Part shown: positions 25,481 to 36,345 of the stretch, piece by piece | Layout: the number at the start of each line of letters is the position of its first letter | Position numbering within the stretch: position 1 is the first letter of the stretch | From: Actinomycetes bacterium | GTDB taxonomy: Bacteria > Actinomycetota > Actinomycetes > Actinomycetales > Microbacteriaceae | Reading direction: 5' to 3' | Assembly: GCA_029779645.1 (NCBI GenBank) | Contig: JAKPAC010000012.1 | Location: 62,001 to 126,000, forward strand | Length of the DNA: 64,000 nt | Position numbers and translations under genes: made by a program | Notes under the pieces: model-generated | What the model was told of the DNA's origin: nothing | What the model saw: only the letters and a program-made list of their open reading frames with translations | Databases searched by the model: none

Positions 25481-28400
25481 GGGCTGCCGGTGTAGCGACG
25501 CGCATCGCGGAATCCGACGTGTCGGCCGGGGGCTGGGCGCCGCTCGCCTCGTTGGTGCCGCCGACGCTGCTGCGGTACCTCGGCCGCTTCGAGCTGCTCA
25601 ACCCGCTGCAGGCGCAGGCGGTGCCCACGGTGCTGTCGACCCACGGGCACGTCATGGTGGTGGCCCCCACCAGCTCGGGCAAGACGCTCATCGGCGAGGC
25701 AGCCGCGCTCCGGGCGATCGTGACCGAGGGCAGGCCCGCCGTGTGGCTGCTGCCCGCACGGGCCCTCGCCGCCGAGGTCGCGGCGATCACCCGGCGATGG
25801 CACGCGCTCGGCATCGCGACGGTCGAGCTGACCGGCGAGACGAACATGTCGAGCGACGCCGTGCAGCGCGCGCAGCTCTGGGTCGCCACCACCGAGAAGT
25901 TCGAGGCGCTGCACCGGCGCAGCTCGCTGCAGGACTTCATCGGCCGGATCGGGTGCCTGATCGTCGACGAGGTGCATCTGGTGGGCGATGCTGCCCGGGG
26001 CGCCACGCTCGAGTCGCTGCTCGCGCGACTGCGGGTCGCCGGCGGCGGGACCCGGATCGTCGCACTCTCGGCGACGGTCTCGAACGCCGACGAGCTCGCG
26101 GCGTGGCTCGGCGCGGAGCTGGTGCGCTCGGCGTGGCGCCCGACATCGCTGACCACCGAGCTCGTGCCGTACGACGTGCCCGCGCGCGGCACGCGCGAGG
26201 ACGCGGAGTCGGCGAAGGACGACGTGCTGCTGGCGCTCCTGCGCCGGCTGCTGGGCGTCGGCGCCACCGGGGCCCGCGGCGTGGACACCGCCTTCGACGG
26301 CTCGGCGGCGAACTCCGGAGCCTCCGGCAGCGCCGTCGTCTTCTGCGGCAGCAAGGCCGCGGTCGTGCGAACCGCCGCGAGGGTCGCCGGCGTGTCATAC
26401 CGCGGGATCGCCCTCGAGACCGTCGTCGACGCCTGTCTGCAACGAGGCGTCGGCATCCACTTTCGCGATGCGCCCCGCGCGGCGCTGGCGCTCGATGCGT
26501 TCCGCTCGCGCCGGCTGCGTGTGCTCGTCGCCACGTCCGGGCTTTCGACGGGGGTGAACACCCCGGCGAAATTCGTGATCATCCGCGACCTCATGCTCGG
26601 AATGACGCCGCTCGAGGTGAGCCAGGCGCAGCAGATGTTCGGGCGCGCCGGACGCGCGGGCCAGGAGGCCGACGGATTCGGCTACCTGCTCGTCCCGAGG
26701 GCCGAGCACGACGGCTGGACGGCGAGGCTCGGCGAAGGCTACGAGGCACGGAGCCAGGTTGGCGCGCATCTCGGCGACGCCATCCTCGCCGAGATGCTCC
26801 TCGGCTCGATCACGGATCGGGCGGGCGCCGGGGCGTGGTTCGAGCAGACGCTCGCGTTCGCGCAGGGGCGAGCCGAACGCGATCTCGACGCCACGATCGA
26901 CGCGCTGCTGCGGGGCGGGTTCGCCATCGAGATCGACGGCGCGCTCGCTCCGACCGCACTCGGCGCCCTGACCTCCCGGCTCATGATCGACGTGGCGTCG
27001 GCGGGCGACATGCGGCGCATGCTCGCCGAGCTTCCGACGCCGACGAGCGCGAAGGAGGCCGAGGAGCTGCTGCTGCAGACGGTCGCGGTCGCGGCCCGCG
27101 CGCTGCGCGAGCGTCCGGTCGGCGAGCGTGCCTACGCCGGGATCGTCACGCAGGCCCTGGCCGGCTGGGCTCCGCTCGCGGTGGCGCGGGCGAGCGAATG
27201 GTTCGGCGCCCGTCTGTGCATGGCGGCGGCGCAGATCGCGCTGCGCACACCCGATCGAGCCCGGGAGCAGCCGCCGGCGGGCGTGTCGATGGCCGAGCTG
27301 CGCCGTGCGGCCGAAGACATGCCGAGGTATCTGGCGTGGGTCGCGGCGCTCGGGTACGTGGAGGCCTCGACCTGGGCGCCGGCCGTCGCTGGCGACCTCG
27401 CGCGCCGGCTGACCTGGTGGCAGCTCTCGCCGCGCCCCGCGCGCGGCTCGGGGCGACTGCTGTGGATGCTGGAGCGCATGCTTGAGCCGCAGCACCACCG
27501 GGAACGCCTCCCCGACCTCTGGCGTCGCGCCCGCATGGCCGGCTTCACCGTGCCCGAGGGCATCGATGCACGCCCTCGGGGCGTGGACGTGACGGCCCAG
27601 GCGTTCGCCGAGCTCGTCGCCGCCCGCGCAGCCGTGGCGCTCGACCCGCTCGTCGGTCTCGACCTCGGGGTGAAGACTTCGGCCACGCGCGGGCGTGTCA
27701 CCGCGATGAGCAGCACCGGCGCGGGCCGGGCGGTGGTCAGCAGCCGTTCGCTGCGCGAGCCCCTCACGCTGGCGCTCCCGCGCGGCTCGACCGGAAGGCT
27801 CGCCGCCGATGTCTTCCTCTATTCGCGAGACGGCGACATCGGATACGCCAGCGTGACCGGCGATGCTCCGGACATCGTCGACGGCGGCACCCCAGTCGAC
27901 GATGCCCGGGTGCTCAGCCGCGACCTCCCCGCCGGGCGGGCGGCGCTCGGGCATTCGCGCGGCGTGCGTCGCCTCTTCCAGGGACCGCGCACACGGGTGC
28001 GCGAAGACATCGCGCCGCTGATCGCAGGCGACCCACGACTCGCGCCGATCGCCGCGGTGCTCGCGGAGCATCAGACAGAGCCCGCAGCGACGATCGCGGC
28101 CGTCGCGAGCAACCTGCGCTCGCTGCTGCGGCAGTCCGATCGCGCCGAGCTCAGGTCGCCCCGCGACGTGCTGCGCTCGGGCGAGGCATCCGAGGCCGAG
28201 GTGCAGATCACGATCGCCGCGCTGCTCGCGTCGCTCGCCATGGATGTCGGCGTGGCGACGGCAGAGGGACACCCGCTCGCGGTGGCGCGCGTGCGCGAAC
28301 GCTGGATGCTCGCGGGCCCGCGACACGCCCGGCCGGGCCCGGTCGAGGCGCTGATCCCGACATCGCTGCCGCGGCGCATCGCACAGGTCGCCGTGCCGCG

Positions 28401-28566
28401 GTCGCGGAACGGCGGCGGGGAGCCGCGCTTCGACTGGATGCGCGAGTTCCTCTCGGCCACCGAAGGCGCCGGTGCCGACGCTGGTGCTGGTGCTGGCTCG
28501 GCTGGCGCGAGCCGCGCCACTGACTCAGGCGGCCCCGGTCTCGGGGCGGCGCTCCCTGGCATCTGA
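25477..28566 (+). CDS. Ski2-like superfamily 2 DEAD/DEAH helicase
   Basis: The 1029-aa protein has a complete SF2 core: Q-like region NPLQAQAV, Walker A APTSSGKT (63-70), TTEKFEAL, DEVH (164-167), SATVSN, ATSGLSTGVNTPAKFVI and QMFGRAGRAGQ (near 385). The pattern resembles Ski2/Hel308-like helicases. The remaining 600 residues contain no nuclease or other domain I recognise, only helical, Arg/Ala-rich sequence. It probably unwinds DNA or RNA with ATP. It is translationally coupled to the OhrR-type gene. The last 42 bases overlap the convergent VanZ gene. A repair or defence role is possible but unproven. Confidence 0.85.
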   Translation: MRAAGVATRIAESDVSAGGWAPLASLVPPTLLRYLGRFELLNPLQAQAVPTVLSTHGHVMVVAPTSSGKTLIGEAAALRAIVTEGRPAVWLLPARALAAEVAAITRRWHALGIATVELTGETNMSSDAVQRAQLWVATTEKFEALHRRSSLQDFIGRIGCLIVDEVHLVGDAARGATLESLLARLRVAGGGTRIVALSATVSNADELAAWLGAELVRSAWRPTSLTTELVPYDVPARGTREDAESAKDDVLLALLRRLLGVGATGARGVDTAFDGSAANSGASGSAVVFCGSKAAVVRTAARVAGVSYRGIALETVVDACLQRGVGIHFRDAPRAALALDAFRSRRLRVLVATSGLSTGVNTPAKFVIIRDLMLGMTPLEVSQAQQMFGRAGRAGQEADGFGYLLVPRAEHDGWTARLGEGYEARSQVGAHLGDAILAEMLLGSITDRAGAGAWFEQTLAFAQGRAERDLDATIDALLRGGFAIEIDGALAPTALGALTSRLMIDVASAGDMRRMLAELPTPTSAKEAEELLLQTVAVAARALRERPVGERAYAGIVTQALAGWAPLAVARASEWFGARLCMAAAQIALRTPDRAREQPPAGVSMAELRRAAEDMPRYLAWVAALGYVEASTWAPAVAGDLARRLTWWQLSPRPARGSGRLLWMLERMLEPQHHRERLPDLWRRARMAGFTVPEGIDARPRGVDVTAQAFAELVAARAAVALDPLVGLDLGVKTSATRGRVTAMSSTGAGRAVVSSRSLREPLTLALPRGSTGRLAADVFLYSRDGDIGYASVTGDAPDIVDGGTPVDDARVLSRDLPAGRAALGHSRGVRRLFQGPRTRVREDIAPLIAGDPRLAPIAAVLAEHQTEPAATIAAVASNLRSLLRQSDRAELRSPRDVLRSGEASEAEVQITIAALLASLAMDVGVATAEGHPLAVARVRERWMLAGPRHARPGPVEALIPTSLPRRIAQVAVPRSRNGGGEPRFDWMREFLSATEGAGADAGAGAGSAGASRATDSGGPGLGAALPGI

Positions 28567-29598
28567 CAGCTGCTGCCCGGAGAGGACTCCGGGAAGGCCC
28601 CGTCCGTTGCGGGTGACGAAGAACATCGCGCAGGCGATCAGCAGCAGCGCGCCGGAGAGGAACTCGAACGGCTGCGGCAGCAGTCCCAGCGCCGACAGTC
28701 CGGCGACGCCTCCCGCCCAGCGCAGCATCCGCGCGATGAACTCCGGCAGCCGCGAGCCTGTGTAGCGCAGCTCGACCGCGAAGTCGCCGATGGACTGCCC
28801 GCTGAGCAGGATGTGCGCCAGCCAGAGCACGGCGGCAGCTGCGGTGCCGACCAGGCTCGCGACCTCGCCGGCGACCATCAGCGGGCGATCATCCAGCACG
28901 TAGCCGATGAACAGCTGCGTCGCGATCGACGCGGCGAACGCGGCGAGCCAGAAGCCGATGCCGTCGCACAGCATCGCCAGTGCGCGGCGGGCGCGGGTCA
29001 CCGGGCGCGGTTCGCCGGCATCCGCAGCCGGCGCGAACCCTCGATGGCTGCGCGGCACCAGGAGGGCGAGGAAGCTGCCCAGCACCGCGCCGGTGGTGTT
29101 GCTCAGCAGGTCGCCGACATCGAAGAACCGGTAGGCACACGCGTACACGCCCCACACGCCGGTCAGCTGGGTGAGCTCGATGAGCAGCGACAGCCCGAAC
29201 CCGACGACCAGCGCGGTCACGACGCTGCGTCCGCCGAGCACCCGCAGGAAGAAGCCGAGCGGCACGAACAGCAGCACGTTGAACGCGAGCTGCAGGAGCG
29301 CCGGATGCGTCAGCGGATTGCCCGGAGCGGCGAGCGCCTGCTGCACGTCGCGCACCATGGCCATCGGGTCGATGATCGCACCGACGCATCGGATGGTCTC
29401 GGGGTCGGGCAGCGGGAGCAGGGTGTAGGCTCAGATCGCCCAGAAGTACACCAGCGCGGCGAACCACAGCAGCAGTCGGGCCAGGCTCAGTCGTCCGCGA
29501 CGGCGATAGCTGACGGCGACGAACGGCACGAAGAGGCCGATTCCGACGATGACGCCGACGCTCACGGCGATCACCGCGAGCAAGCCCTGCTGCTGCAT
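28525..29598 (-). pseudogene. VanZ-RDD family membrane protein interrupted by an in-frame TGA
   Basis: From ATG 29598 the frame reads MQQQGLLAVIAVSVGVIVG, continues into a second helix LLLWFAALVYFWAI, hits TGA at 29431-29433 (codon 56), then continues in the same frame with AYTLLPLPDPE and the rest of a VanZ domain (NVLLFVPLGFFLRVLGG ... LIELTQL), followed by an RDD-like C-terminus. AYTLLPLPD is conserved in VanZ proteins, so the gene was 357 codons long. TACACT seven bases before ATG 29598 supports the full-length start. The track ORF from 29364 lacks helices 1-2 and would be a truncated protein. One base change or a sequencing error could explain the stop. Confidence 0.8.
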
Positions 29599-29605
29599 GA
29601 TCACG

Positions 29606-29611
29606 AGTGTA
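29606..29611 (-). promoter_or_regulatory. Leaderless -10 (TACACT) of the VanZ gene
   Basis: Seven bases separate the hexamer from the full-length ATG at 29598, upstream of the interrupting TGA. Confidence 0.5.
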
Positions 29612-29697
29612 GAACGCCGCAGAGATCGCGCCGGCTGGGCCGTGGCCCTTGCCAGGTCGCCGCTCGCGGCCGCGTGCCGGTGGCCTTGGGCGCCGTG

Positions 29698-30348
29698 CTA
29701 GCGGGTGCGCTCCTCCGGCCCCGGTGCTGTGAGGAACTCCGGTCGCACCTCGGCGATGCCGTCGAGCTCCGTCCGGAGCCGCGCGACGAGGGCGAGGCCG
29801 TCGGATTCCCACCGCGCGGGCACCGGGTCGTCCACGGCGCGCGAGAGCCATGTCTCATTCCACCGATACAGGGCGTCACTCAACTCCACGCTCAGCCCGA
29901 GCTCCGGCCCCGTCCGCCGATACTCGTCGGTGAAGCTCTCCCAGAGCGGCCAGCCGCTGACCCATTCGGGAAAGACGCGAATGACTCGCAGGCCGTTCGG
30001 GAGGGTGGGCGTCACGTGTCGCTCGCGCGTGGCCAGGAGGTACCGGTCCTGCATCTGTCGTCGACGCTGCCACTCCCGCGGCGAGCCGGGTGGGTCGTTG
30101 TAGTCCATCCCCGACAGCCAGATCAGGCCTGGCAGCGCGCGCGCATCCGTCTCGACCAGGGCGAGCGCCCAGAGCTTCGTATTGCCATCCGACATGGCTG
30201 CGGCTGCTTCCAGTGCCTCCTCCACCGTTGCATCGACGATGTCGAAGGCGGTCACAGCGTGGCCCGGCCCGTCGAAGACGTACACGCGAAAGCGGGCGTC
30301 GTCCCGCTCCCAGGTCGAATCCCGCTCGTCGACGGCGAAGATGCGCAT
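29698..30348 (-). CDS. Hypothetical protein (216 aa)
   Basis: I do not recognise a family. The soluble, acidic 216-aa protein has no signal peptide or membrane segment; it is rich in Trp and Arg ([42 protein letters not shown]). The start [10 protein letters not shown] is supported by TACGCT six bases upstream. The 1196-aa ORF in the track includes this gene but otherwise runs antisense through uvrA and is not real. It is divergent from uvrA, with their promoters about 90 bp apart. Confidence 0.7.
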   Translation of the reverse strand: MRIFAVDERDSTWERDDARFRVYVFDGPGHAVTAFDIVDATVEEALEAAAAMSDGNTKLWALALVETDARALPGLIWLSGMDYNDPPGSPREWQRRRQMQDRYLLATRERHVTPTLPNGLRVIRVFPEWVSGWPLWESFTDEYRRTGPELGLSVELSDALYRWNETWLSRAVDDPVPARWESDGLALVARLRTELDGIAEVRPEFLTAPGPEERTR

Positions 30349-30354
30349 GTCGAC

Positions 30355-30360
30355 AGCGTA
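30355..30360 (-). promoter_or_regulatory. Leaderless -10 (TACGCT) of the 216-aa hypothetical gene
   Basis: Six bases (GTCGAC) separate the hexamer from the ATG on the minus strand. Confidence 0.5.
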
Positions 30361-30447
30361 TGTGGGCGGTCGCACCGGGCGCGGCGTGCGGCAGCGCTCG
30401 GCGCTCGTGCCCTCGGCGAACGCCGAGCTGGTGTCGGGGGCCGCACG

Positions 30448-30453
30448 TAGACT
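30448..30453 (+). promoter_or_regulatory. Leaderless -10 (TAGACT) of uvrA
   Basis: The hexamer is followed by six bases and the GTG start of uvrA; there is no ribosome site. Confidence 0.6.
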
Positions 30454-30459
30454 TGTCGG

Positions 30460-33354
30460 GTGCCTATCGTTCCTGTCGCCACGCCCGCAAAGCTCAGTGT
30501 CCGTGGTGCCCGCGTGCACAACCTGCAGAACGTCGACCTCGAGATCCCGAGAGATGCGCTCGTCGTCTTCACCGGCCTCTCGGGCTCCGGCAAGTCGAGT
30601 CTCGCGTTCGACACGATCTTCGCGGAGGGGCAGCGCCGGTACGTCGAGTCGCTGAGCGCATACGCGCGCCAGTTCCTCGGCCAGGTCGACCGTCCGGACG
30701 TCGATTTCATCGAGGGGCTCAGTCCTGCGGTGTCGATCGACCAGAAGTCGACGAACCGCAACCCGCGCTCGACGGTGGGCACGATCACCGAGATCTACGA
30801 CTACATGCGACTGCTGTGGGCGCGCATCGGCGTGCCGCACTGCCCGGTCTGCGACGCCGTGATCCAGCGGCAGACCGTCCAGCAGATCGCGGATCAGCTG
30901 ATGGAGCTGCCCGAGCGCACCCGCTTCCAGGTGGTCGCCCCGGTGGTGACGCAGAAGAAGGGCGAGTTCGTCGACCTGTTCCGCGAGCTGGGCGCCAAGG
31001 GCTTCTCGCGCGCGATCGTCGACGGCGAGCTCGTGCAGCTGGCAGAGCCGCCCGTGCTCAAGAAGAGCTACAAGCACGACATCGCGGTGGTCGTCGACCG
31101 GCTCGTCGCGAACCCGGAGTCGCTCAGCCGCATCACCGACTCGGTCGAGACCGCGCTGGGGCTCACCAGCGGCATCGTGCAGGTCAACCTCGTAGACCAG
31201 GACGGCGACGACGCGTGGCTGACGTTCAGCGAGAAGCTCGCCTGCCCCAACGGCCACCCGCTGCAGCTGACCGAGATCGAGCCGCGCACGTTCTCGTTCA
31301 ACGCGCCCTTCGGCGCGTGCCCCACCTGCTCCGGCCTCGGCACCCGCATGTCGGTCGATGTCGAGCTGCTGCTCGGCGACGAGGCGCTCTCGATCAGCGA
31401 GGGCGTGATCGTGCCGTGGACCTCGCAGGGCAAGGCCCTGTACCAGTACTACGAGCGCCTGCTCGAGGGCCTGGCGAGCGACCTCGACTTCTCGCTCGAC
31501 ACGCCCTGGATGCAGCTGCCCGAGCAGGTGCGCCAGGCCGTGCTGCGCGGCGAGGGCTACAAGGTCACCGTGAAGTTCAAGAATCGCTTCGGCCGCGAGA
31601 TGCGCTACGCCTCGGGCTTCGAGGGCGTGATCCCGTACATCGAGCGGCAGTACCAGCAGGCCGAGACCGACGCGCAGCGCCAGCGCTGGTCGGAGTACCT
31701 CCGCGAGGTGCCATGCGCGGACTGCGACGGTGCCCGGCTCAAGCCGGAGGTGCTCGCGGTGAAGGTGCAGGAGCACAGCATCGCCGACGTCGCGAACCTG
31801 AGCCTGGGCGATGCACGCGACTTCATGCATCGGCTGCACCTCACGCCACGCGAGGCGAAGATCGCCGCGCAGGTGCTCCGCGAGATCCGGCTGCGCCTCG
31901 ACTTCCTCATCCAGGTCGGGCTGCGCTACCTCAACCTCAGCCGGGCTGCCGGCTCGCTCTCGGGCGGGGAGGCGCAGCGCATCCGACTCGCGACGCAGAT
32001 CGGCTCGGGACTCACCGGCGTGCTCTACGTGCTCGATGAGCCCTCGATCGGCCTCCATCAGCGCGACAACCGCCGCCTCATCGAGACGCTGGTCGCCCTG
32101 CGCGATCTCGGCAACACGCTCATCGTCGTCGAGCACGACGAGGAGACCATCCATGCGGCCGACTGGATCGTCGACATCGGCCCCGGCGCCGGTGTGGGCG
32201 GCGGCCGCGTGATCCACTCCGGCCCCTACGACGCGCTCCTCGTCGAGCCCGAATCGCTCACCGGCGACTACCTGTCGGGTCGGCGTTCGATCCCGACCCC
32301 CGCCAAGCGCCGCAAGATCGACCGCAAGCGGATGCTGCAGGTCGTCGGGGCCCGCGAGAACAACCTGCAGAACGTCACGGTGGACTTTCCGCTCGGCGTG
32401 CTCACCGCGGTGACCGGCGTGAGCGGCTCCGGCAAGTCCTCGCTCGTGAACGACATCCTCTACGAGGTGCTCGCGTCCAAGCTCAACGGCGCGCGCCGGG
32501 TTCCCGGCAAGCACACCCGCGTCACGGGTCTCGACAACCTCGACAAGGTGATCCACGTCGACCAGAACCCGATCGGGCGCACGCCGCGCTCCAATCCGGC
32601 GACCTACACGGGCGTGTTCGACCGCATCCGCACACTGTTCAGCGAGACCACCGAGGCGAAGGTCCGCGGGTACCTGCCCGGCCGCTTCAGCTTCAACGTC
32701 AAGGGCGGGCGCTGCGAGGCGTGTTCGGGTGACGGCACGATCAAGATCGAGATGAACTTCCTGCCCGACGTCTATGTCGACTGTGAGGTATGCGACGGCA
32801 AGCGGTACAACCGCGACACGCTCTCGGTGCACTACAAGGGCAAGAACATCGCCGAGGTGCTCGAGATGCCGATCGCCGAGGCGGCCGACTTCTTCGAGCC
32901 GATCCAGGCGATCCACCGCTACATGAAGACGCTCGTGGAGGTGGGGCTCGGCTACGTCCGGCTCGGCCAGTCGGCGACCACGCTCTCGGGTGGTGAGGCG
33001 CAGCGGGTGAAGCTCGCGACCGAGCTGCAGAAGCGAAGCAACGGGCGCAGCGTCTATGTGCTCGACGAGCCGACGACGGGCCTGCACTTCGAGGACGTGC
33101 AGAAGCTGCTGCTCGTGCTCGGGTCGCTCGTCGACAAGGGCAACACCGTGATCGTCATCGAGCACAACCTCGACGTGATCAAGTCGGCTGACTGGGTGAT
33201 CGATATGGGCCCCGAGGGGGGTTCCGGCGGCGGCCAGGTGATCGCGAAGGGCACTCCCGAGCAGGTCGCGCAGACTCCGGGCAGCCACACCGGCGCGTTT
33301 CTCGCCGAGGTCCTCGGCCTCGAGGCGCCCGGTGAGGAGCTGCGGGCCGGCTAG
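30460..33354 (+). CDS. uvrA: Excinuclease ABC subunit A
   Basis: UvrA is the damage-recognition ATPase of nucleotide excision repair and loads UvrB. The 964-aa protein has two ABC modules: Walker [10 protein letters not shown] (39-47) and GVSGSGKSS in the second half, signatures [13 protein letters not shown] and [13 protein letters not shown], and CxxC zinc modules (CPVC, CPTCSG, CADC, CEACSG, CEVC). Length is standard. The GTG start follows a leaderless -10. uvrC starts five bases after its stop, so the two form an operon. Confidence 0.98.
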   Translation: MPIVPVATPAKLSVRGARVHNLQNVDLEIPRDALVVFTGLSGSGKSSLAFDTIFAEGQRRYVESLSAYARQFLGQVDRPDVDFIEGLSPAVSIDQKSTNRNPRSTVGTITEIYDYMRLLWARIGVPHCPVCDAVIQRQTVQQIADQLMELPERTRFQVVAPVVTQKKGEFVDLFRELGAKGFSRAIVDGELVQLAEPPVLKKSYKHDIAVVVDRLVANPESLSRITDSVETALGLTSGIVQVNLVDQDGDDAWLTFSEKLACPNGHPLQLTEIEPRTFSFNAPFGACPTCSGLGTRMSVDVELLLGDEALSISEGVIVPWTSQGKALYQYYERLLEGLASDLDFSLDTPWMQLPEQVRQAVLRGEGYKVTVKFKNRFGREMRYASGFEGVIPYIERQYQQAETDAQRQRWSEYLREVPCADCDGARLKPEVLAVKVQEHSIADVANLSLGDARDFMHRLHLTPREAKIAAQVLREIRLRLDFLIQVGLRYLNLSRAAGSLSGGEAQRIRLATQIGSGLTGVLYVLDEPSIGLHQRDNRRLIETLVALRDLGNTLIVVEHDEETIHAADWIVDIGPGAGVGGGRVIHSGPYDALLVEPESLTGDYLSGRRSIPTPAKRRKIDRKRMLQVVGARENNLQNVTVDFPLGVLTAVTGVSGSGKSSLVNDILYEVLASKLNGARRVPGKHTRVTGLDNLDKVIHVDQNPIGRTPRSNPATYTGVFDRIRTLFSETTEAKVRGYLPGRFSFNVKGGRCEACSGDGTIKIEMNFLPDVYVDCEVCDGKRYNRDTLSVHYKGKNIAEVLEMPIAEAADFFEPIQAIHRYMKTLVEVGLGYVRLGQSATTLSGGEAQRVKLATELQKRSNGRSVYVLDEPTTGLHFEDVQKLLLVLGSLVDKGNTVIVIEHNLDVIKSADWVIDMGPEGGSGGGQVIAKGTPEQVAQTPGSHTGAFLAEVLGLEAPGEELRAG

Positions 33355-33359
33355 CCGTC

Positions 33360-35261
33360 ATGCAGCGAGTGCCGTATCGCCCCAAGGCCGGCGAGATTCC
33401 AACCAACCCCGGGGTGTACCGCTTCCGCGACGCCGAGGGGCGCGTGCTCTATGTCGGCAAGGCGAAGAGCCTTCGACAGCGCCTGAGCAACTACTTCGCG
33501 CCCCTGCCGTCGCTGCACGAGCGCACCCGGCACATGGTGCTGGCCGCGGCATCGGTCGAGTGGACGGTGGTCGCGAGCGACGTCGAGGCGCTGCAGCTGG
33601 AGTACATGTGGATCAAGGAGTTCGATCCACCCTTCAACGTGCGCCTGCGCGACGACAAGTCATACCCGTTCATGGCGATCACGCTCGCCGACGAGGCGCC
33701 CCGCGTGACGGTCACGCGCAACCGCAGAATCAAGGGCGCGCGATACTTCGGTCCGTATCCCAAGGTGTGGGCGGTGCACGAGACGATCGACCTGCTGATC
33801 AAGGTCTTTCCGATCCGCACCTGCAGCGACGCGAGCTACAAGAAGGCGATGCAGACGGGACGGCCCTGCTTTCCGGGCCAGATCGGGCGCTGCGGCGGCC
33901 CCTGCTCGGGCCGCGTCACGATCGAGGAGCACCGTCGGATCGTCGACGACTTCGTGGCCTTCATGGCCGGGGGTGACCGGCGATTCACGACGCAGCTGAC
34001 GGCGCAGATGCGCGAGGCGTCGGCCGCGATGGACTACGAGGCGGCAGCAAAGTACCGCGACAAGCTCACCGCCATCGACTCGGTGCTCTCGCGCAGTGCG
34101 CTCGTGCTCGGCGAGGACGTCGACGCCGATCTGTTCGGCATCGCCCAGGATGAGCTCGCTGCCACCGTGCAGCAGTTCGTCGTGCGAGGCGGGAGGGTGC
34201 GCGGCGTGCGCGCATGGACGCTCGAGAAGGAGCTCGACATCTCGGAGCCCGAGCTTGTCGACCAGGTGCTGCAGCGCAGCTACGGCGACGCGCTTCCGGG
34301 CGAGATTCCGCGGCGGGTCTACGTCGAGACGCTGCCGGAGGACGCGCCCGAGCTCGAGCAGTGGCTTCGCGACCGCCGCGGCGGGCGGGCCGTGAGCGTT
34401 CAGGTCGCGCAGCGCGGGCGCAAGGCCGACCTCATGAAGACGGCGGTGCTGAACGCGCAGCAGGCGCTGATGCTCTACAAGACCCGACGCTCCAGCGACT
34501 ACGTGTCGCGCTCGCAGTCGCTGACCGAGCTGCAGGAGGCGCTGGGGCTCGGCGAGCCGCCGCTTCGGATCGAGTGCTTCGACGTCTCGCATCTCGCCGG
34601 TACGAATGTGGTGGCCTCGATGGTGGTGTTCGAGGACGGGCTGCCGCGCAAGAACCAGTACCGGCACTTCACGATCGCGGAGACCACCGACGACACCGAC
34701 TCGATCTACCAGGTGATCTCGCGCCGCGTCGCGCACCTGGATCGCGCGGACCCCGCGCGGGACGACGATGCCGACACGACCGACGAGGGGGAGGAACTCG
34801 CTGGCACCCGCCCGGCCCGATTCGCATACCGGCCGCAGTTGCTGGTCGTCGACGGCGGGCAGCCGCAGGTCGAGGCGGCGGCGCGCGCCCTCGCAGATGC
34901 GGGACACCCGGAGATCGCGCTGTGCGGCATCGCGAAGCGGCTCGAGGAGGTGTGGCTGCCCGGGGAGGAGTACCCCGTCATCCTGCCGCGCACGAGCGAG
35001 GCGCTGTACCTGCTGCAGCGGCTGCGTGACGAGGCGCACCGCTTTGCGATCAGCCACCAGCGCCGCAGGCGCAAGCGCGACATCGCGAGCGTGCTGAGCG
35101 AGGTTCCAGGCCTCGGCCCGGCGCGCATCCAGGCGCTGCTTCGACACTTCGGCTCGGTGGCGAAGCTTCGCGGCGCCACCGCCGAGCAGATGCGCGAGGT
35201 CTCGGGGGTGGGACCAGCGCTGGCGAGCGCCATCCACGCCTTTCTCGCGGCGAATCCGTGA
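33360..35261 (+). CDS. uvrC: Excinuclease ABC subunit C
   Basis: UvrC makes both incisions in nucleotide excision repair. The 633-aa protein has an N-terminal GIY-YIG nuclease ([22 protein letters not shown]), the GRCGGPCSG cysteine cluster, a UVR motif ([19 protein letters not shown]), an RNase H-like second nuclease ([28 protein letters not shown]) and C-terminal helix-hairpin-helix motifs ([20 protein letters not shown]). It begins five bases after uvrA without its own promoter or clear RBS. Confidence 0.98.
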   Translation: MQRVPYRPKAGEIPTNPGVYRFRDAEGRVLYVGKAKSLRQRLSNYFAPLPSLHERTRHMVLAAASVEWTVVASDVEALQLEYMWIKEFDPPFNVRLRDDKSYPFMAITLADEAPRVTVTRNRRIKGARYFGPYPKVWAVHETIDLLIKVFPIRTCSDASYKKAMQTGRPCFPGQIGRCGGPCSGRVTIEEHRRIVDDFVAFMAGGDRRFTTQLTAQMREASAAMDYEAAAKYRDKLTAIDSVLSRSALVLGEDVDADLFGIAQDELAATVQQFVVRGGRVRGVRAWTLEKELDISEPELVDQVLQRSYGDALPGEIPRRVYVETLPEDAPELEQWLRDRRGGRAVSVQVAQRGRKADLMKTAVLNAQQALMLYKTRRSSDYVSRSQSLTELQEALGLGEPPLRIECFDVSHLAGTNVVASMVVFEDGLPRKNQYRHFTIAETTDDTDSIYQVISRRVAHLDRADPARDDDADTTDEGEELAGTRPARFAYRPQLLVVDGGQPQVEAAARALADAGHPEIALCGIAKRLEEVWLPGEEYPVILPRTSEALYLLQRLRDEAHRFAISHQRRRRKRDIASVLSEVPGLGPARIQALLRHFGSVAKLRGATAEQMREVSGVGPALASAIHAFLAANP

Positions 35262-35329
35262 TCCGGTCGGGCCCCGGGCGCCTGGCGTGCGCGGCCGCAT
35301 GCGGCACGCGCGCACGGCCCCGCGTTCAC

Positions 35330-35335
35330 TAGGCT
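35330..35335 (+). promoter_or_regulatory. Candidate -10 (TAGGCT) of rapZ
   Basis: The hexamer lies about 31 bases before the rapZ ATG, leaving a leader that includes the ribosome site CGGAGG. Confidence 0.5.
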
Positions 35336-35366
35336 GGGGTATCGACAACTCGATCGGAGGCCGACG

Positions 35367-36308
35367 ATGACCGACGCCGCGGGCGCTCAGCAGCAGGGCG
35401 CTGACCCGACGGGCACCGACGCGCTCCCGGTCGCGCCCGATTCGATCTCCGGCGGCGAGCTGCTGATCATCACGGGCATGTCCGGGGCAGGACGCTCCAC
35501 GGTCGCGAACGCCCTCGAAGACCTCGACTGGTACGTCGTCGACAACCTGCCACCGCAGATGCTGCGCCCGCTGATCGACCTGGCCGGCCGCGTCGGCGAC
35601 GCGCTGCCGAAGATGGCGGCGGTGGTCGATGTGCGCGGCCGTGACCTGTTCACCGAGCTTCCGGAGGTCGCCCAGACGCTTCGCGAGCGGCGCGACGTGC
35701 GCATGGTCTTCATGGATGCCTCGGACGACATCCTCGTGCGGCGCTTCGAGTCGGTGCGGCGCCCCCATCCGCTGCAGGGCGACGGCACGATCCTCGACGG
35801 CATCCTGCTCGAGCGTCAGCGACTCGCCGCCGTGCGAGAGGCGTCCGACATGCTGATCGACACGTCGTCGCTGAACATCCACCAGCTGGCGACGCACGTC
35901 AACGATCGCTTCGCCGAGGAGGGGTCGGCCAAGCACGACCTGCTGGTCATGAGCTTCGGATTCAAGTACGGGCTGCCGCCCGACGCAGACATGGTGGCCG
36001 ACATGCGGTTTCTGCCGAACCCGTTCTGGACAGAATCGCTGCGTGCGCTCACCGGTGAGGATGCCGAGGTGCGCGACTTCGTGCTTGCCCAGGAGGGGGC
36101 GCTCGAGTTCATCGACGGCTATGCGCACGCGATCGCGCCTGTGCTCGCGGGCTATCAGCGCGAGAACAAGCGACACTCGATGATCGCCGTCGGATGCACC
36201 GGCGGCAAGCATCGCTCCGTGGCCACCGCGATCGAGCTCGCCGCCCGCCTGCGCGAGCTGCCCGGCGTCGCGGTCCGCGTGAAGCATCGCGACCTCGGTC
36301 GCGAGTAA
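35367..36308 (+). CDS. rapZ: RNase adapter RapZ / YvcJ-family nucleotide-binding protein
   Basis: The 313-aa protein has a P-loop GMSGAGRST (37-45), the DNLPPQML motif, [14 protein letters not shown] and the C-terminal [10 protein letters not shown] typical of the family. In gammaproteobacteria RapZ directs RNase E to the glmZ RNA; in actinobacteria the role is less clear and may concern UDP-GlcNAc or nucleotide sensing. The first 28 residues are non-conserved. It lies between uvrC and whiA as usual, but the yvcK/CofD-like gene often found before whiA is absent. Confidence 0.93.
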   Translation: MTDAAGAQQQGADPTGTDALPVAPDSISGGELLIITGMSGAGRSTVANALEDLDWYVVDNLPPQMLRPLIDLAGRVGDALPKMAAVVDVRGRDLFTELPEVAQTLRERRDVRMVFMDASDDILVRRFESVRRPHPLQGDGTILDGILLERQRLAAVREASDMLIDTSSLNIHQLATHVNDRFAEEGSAKHDLLVMSFGFKYGLPPDADMVADMRFLPNPFWTESLRALTGEDAEVRDFVLAQEGALEFIDGYAHAIAPVLAGYQRENKRHSMIAVGCTGGKHRSVATAIELAARLRELPGVAVRVKHRDLGRE

Positions 36309-36345
36309 GCTAGGACGTTCCGTTCCGACACAATCGAGGAGTTCC

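Noticed and set aside
26395-28326. 643-aa minus-strand ORF
   Set aside because: It is antisense to the helicase, with biased Arg/Glu/His composition and no motif.
29431-29433. Selenocysteine at the VanZ TGA
   Set aside because: VanZ proteins are not selenoproteins and no selenocysteine insertion element is evident; a nonsense change or sequence error is simpler.
29698-33288. 1196-aa minus-strand ORF
   Set aside because: Only its last 216 codons form a real gene with a promoter; the rest is antisense to uvrA and reads as low-complexity Leu/Arg/Val/Asp-rich sequence.
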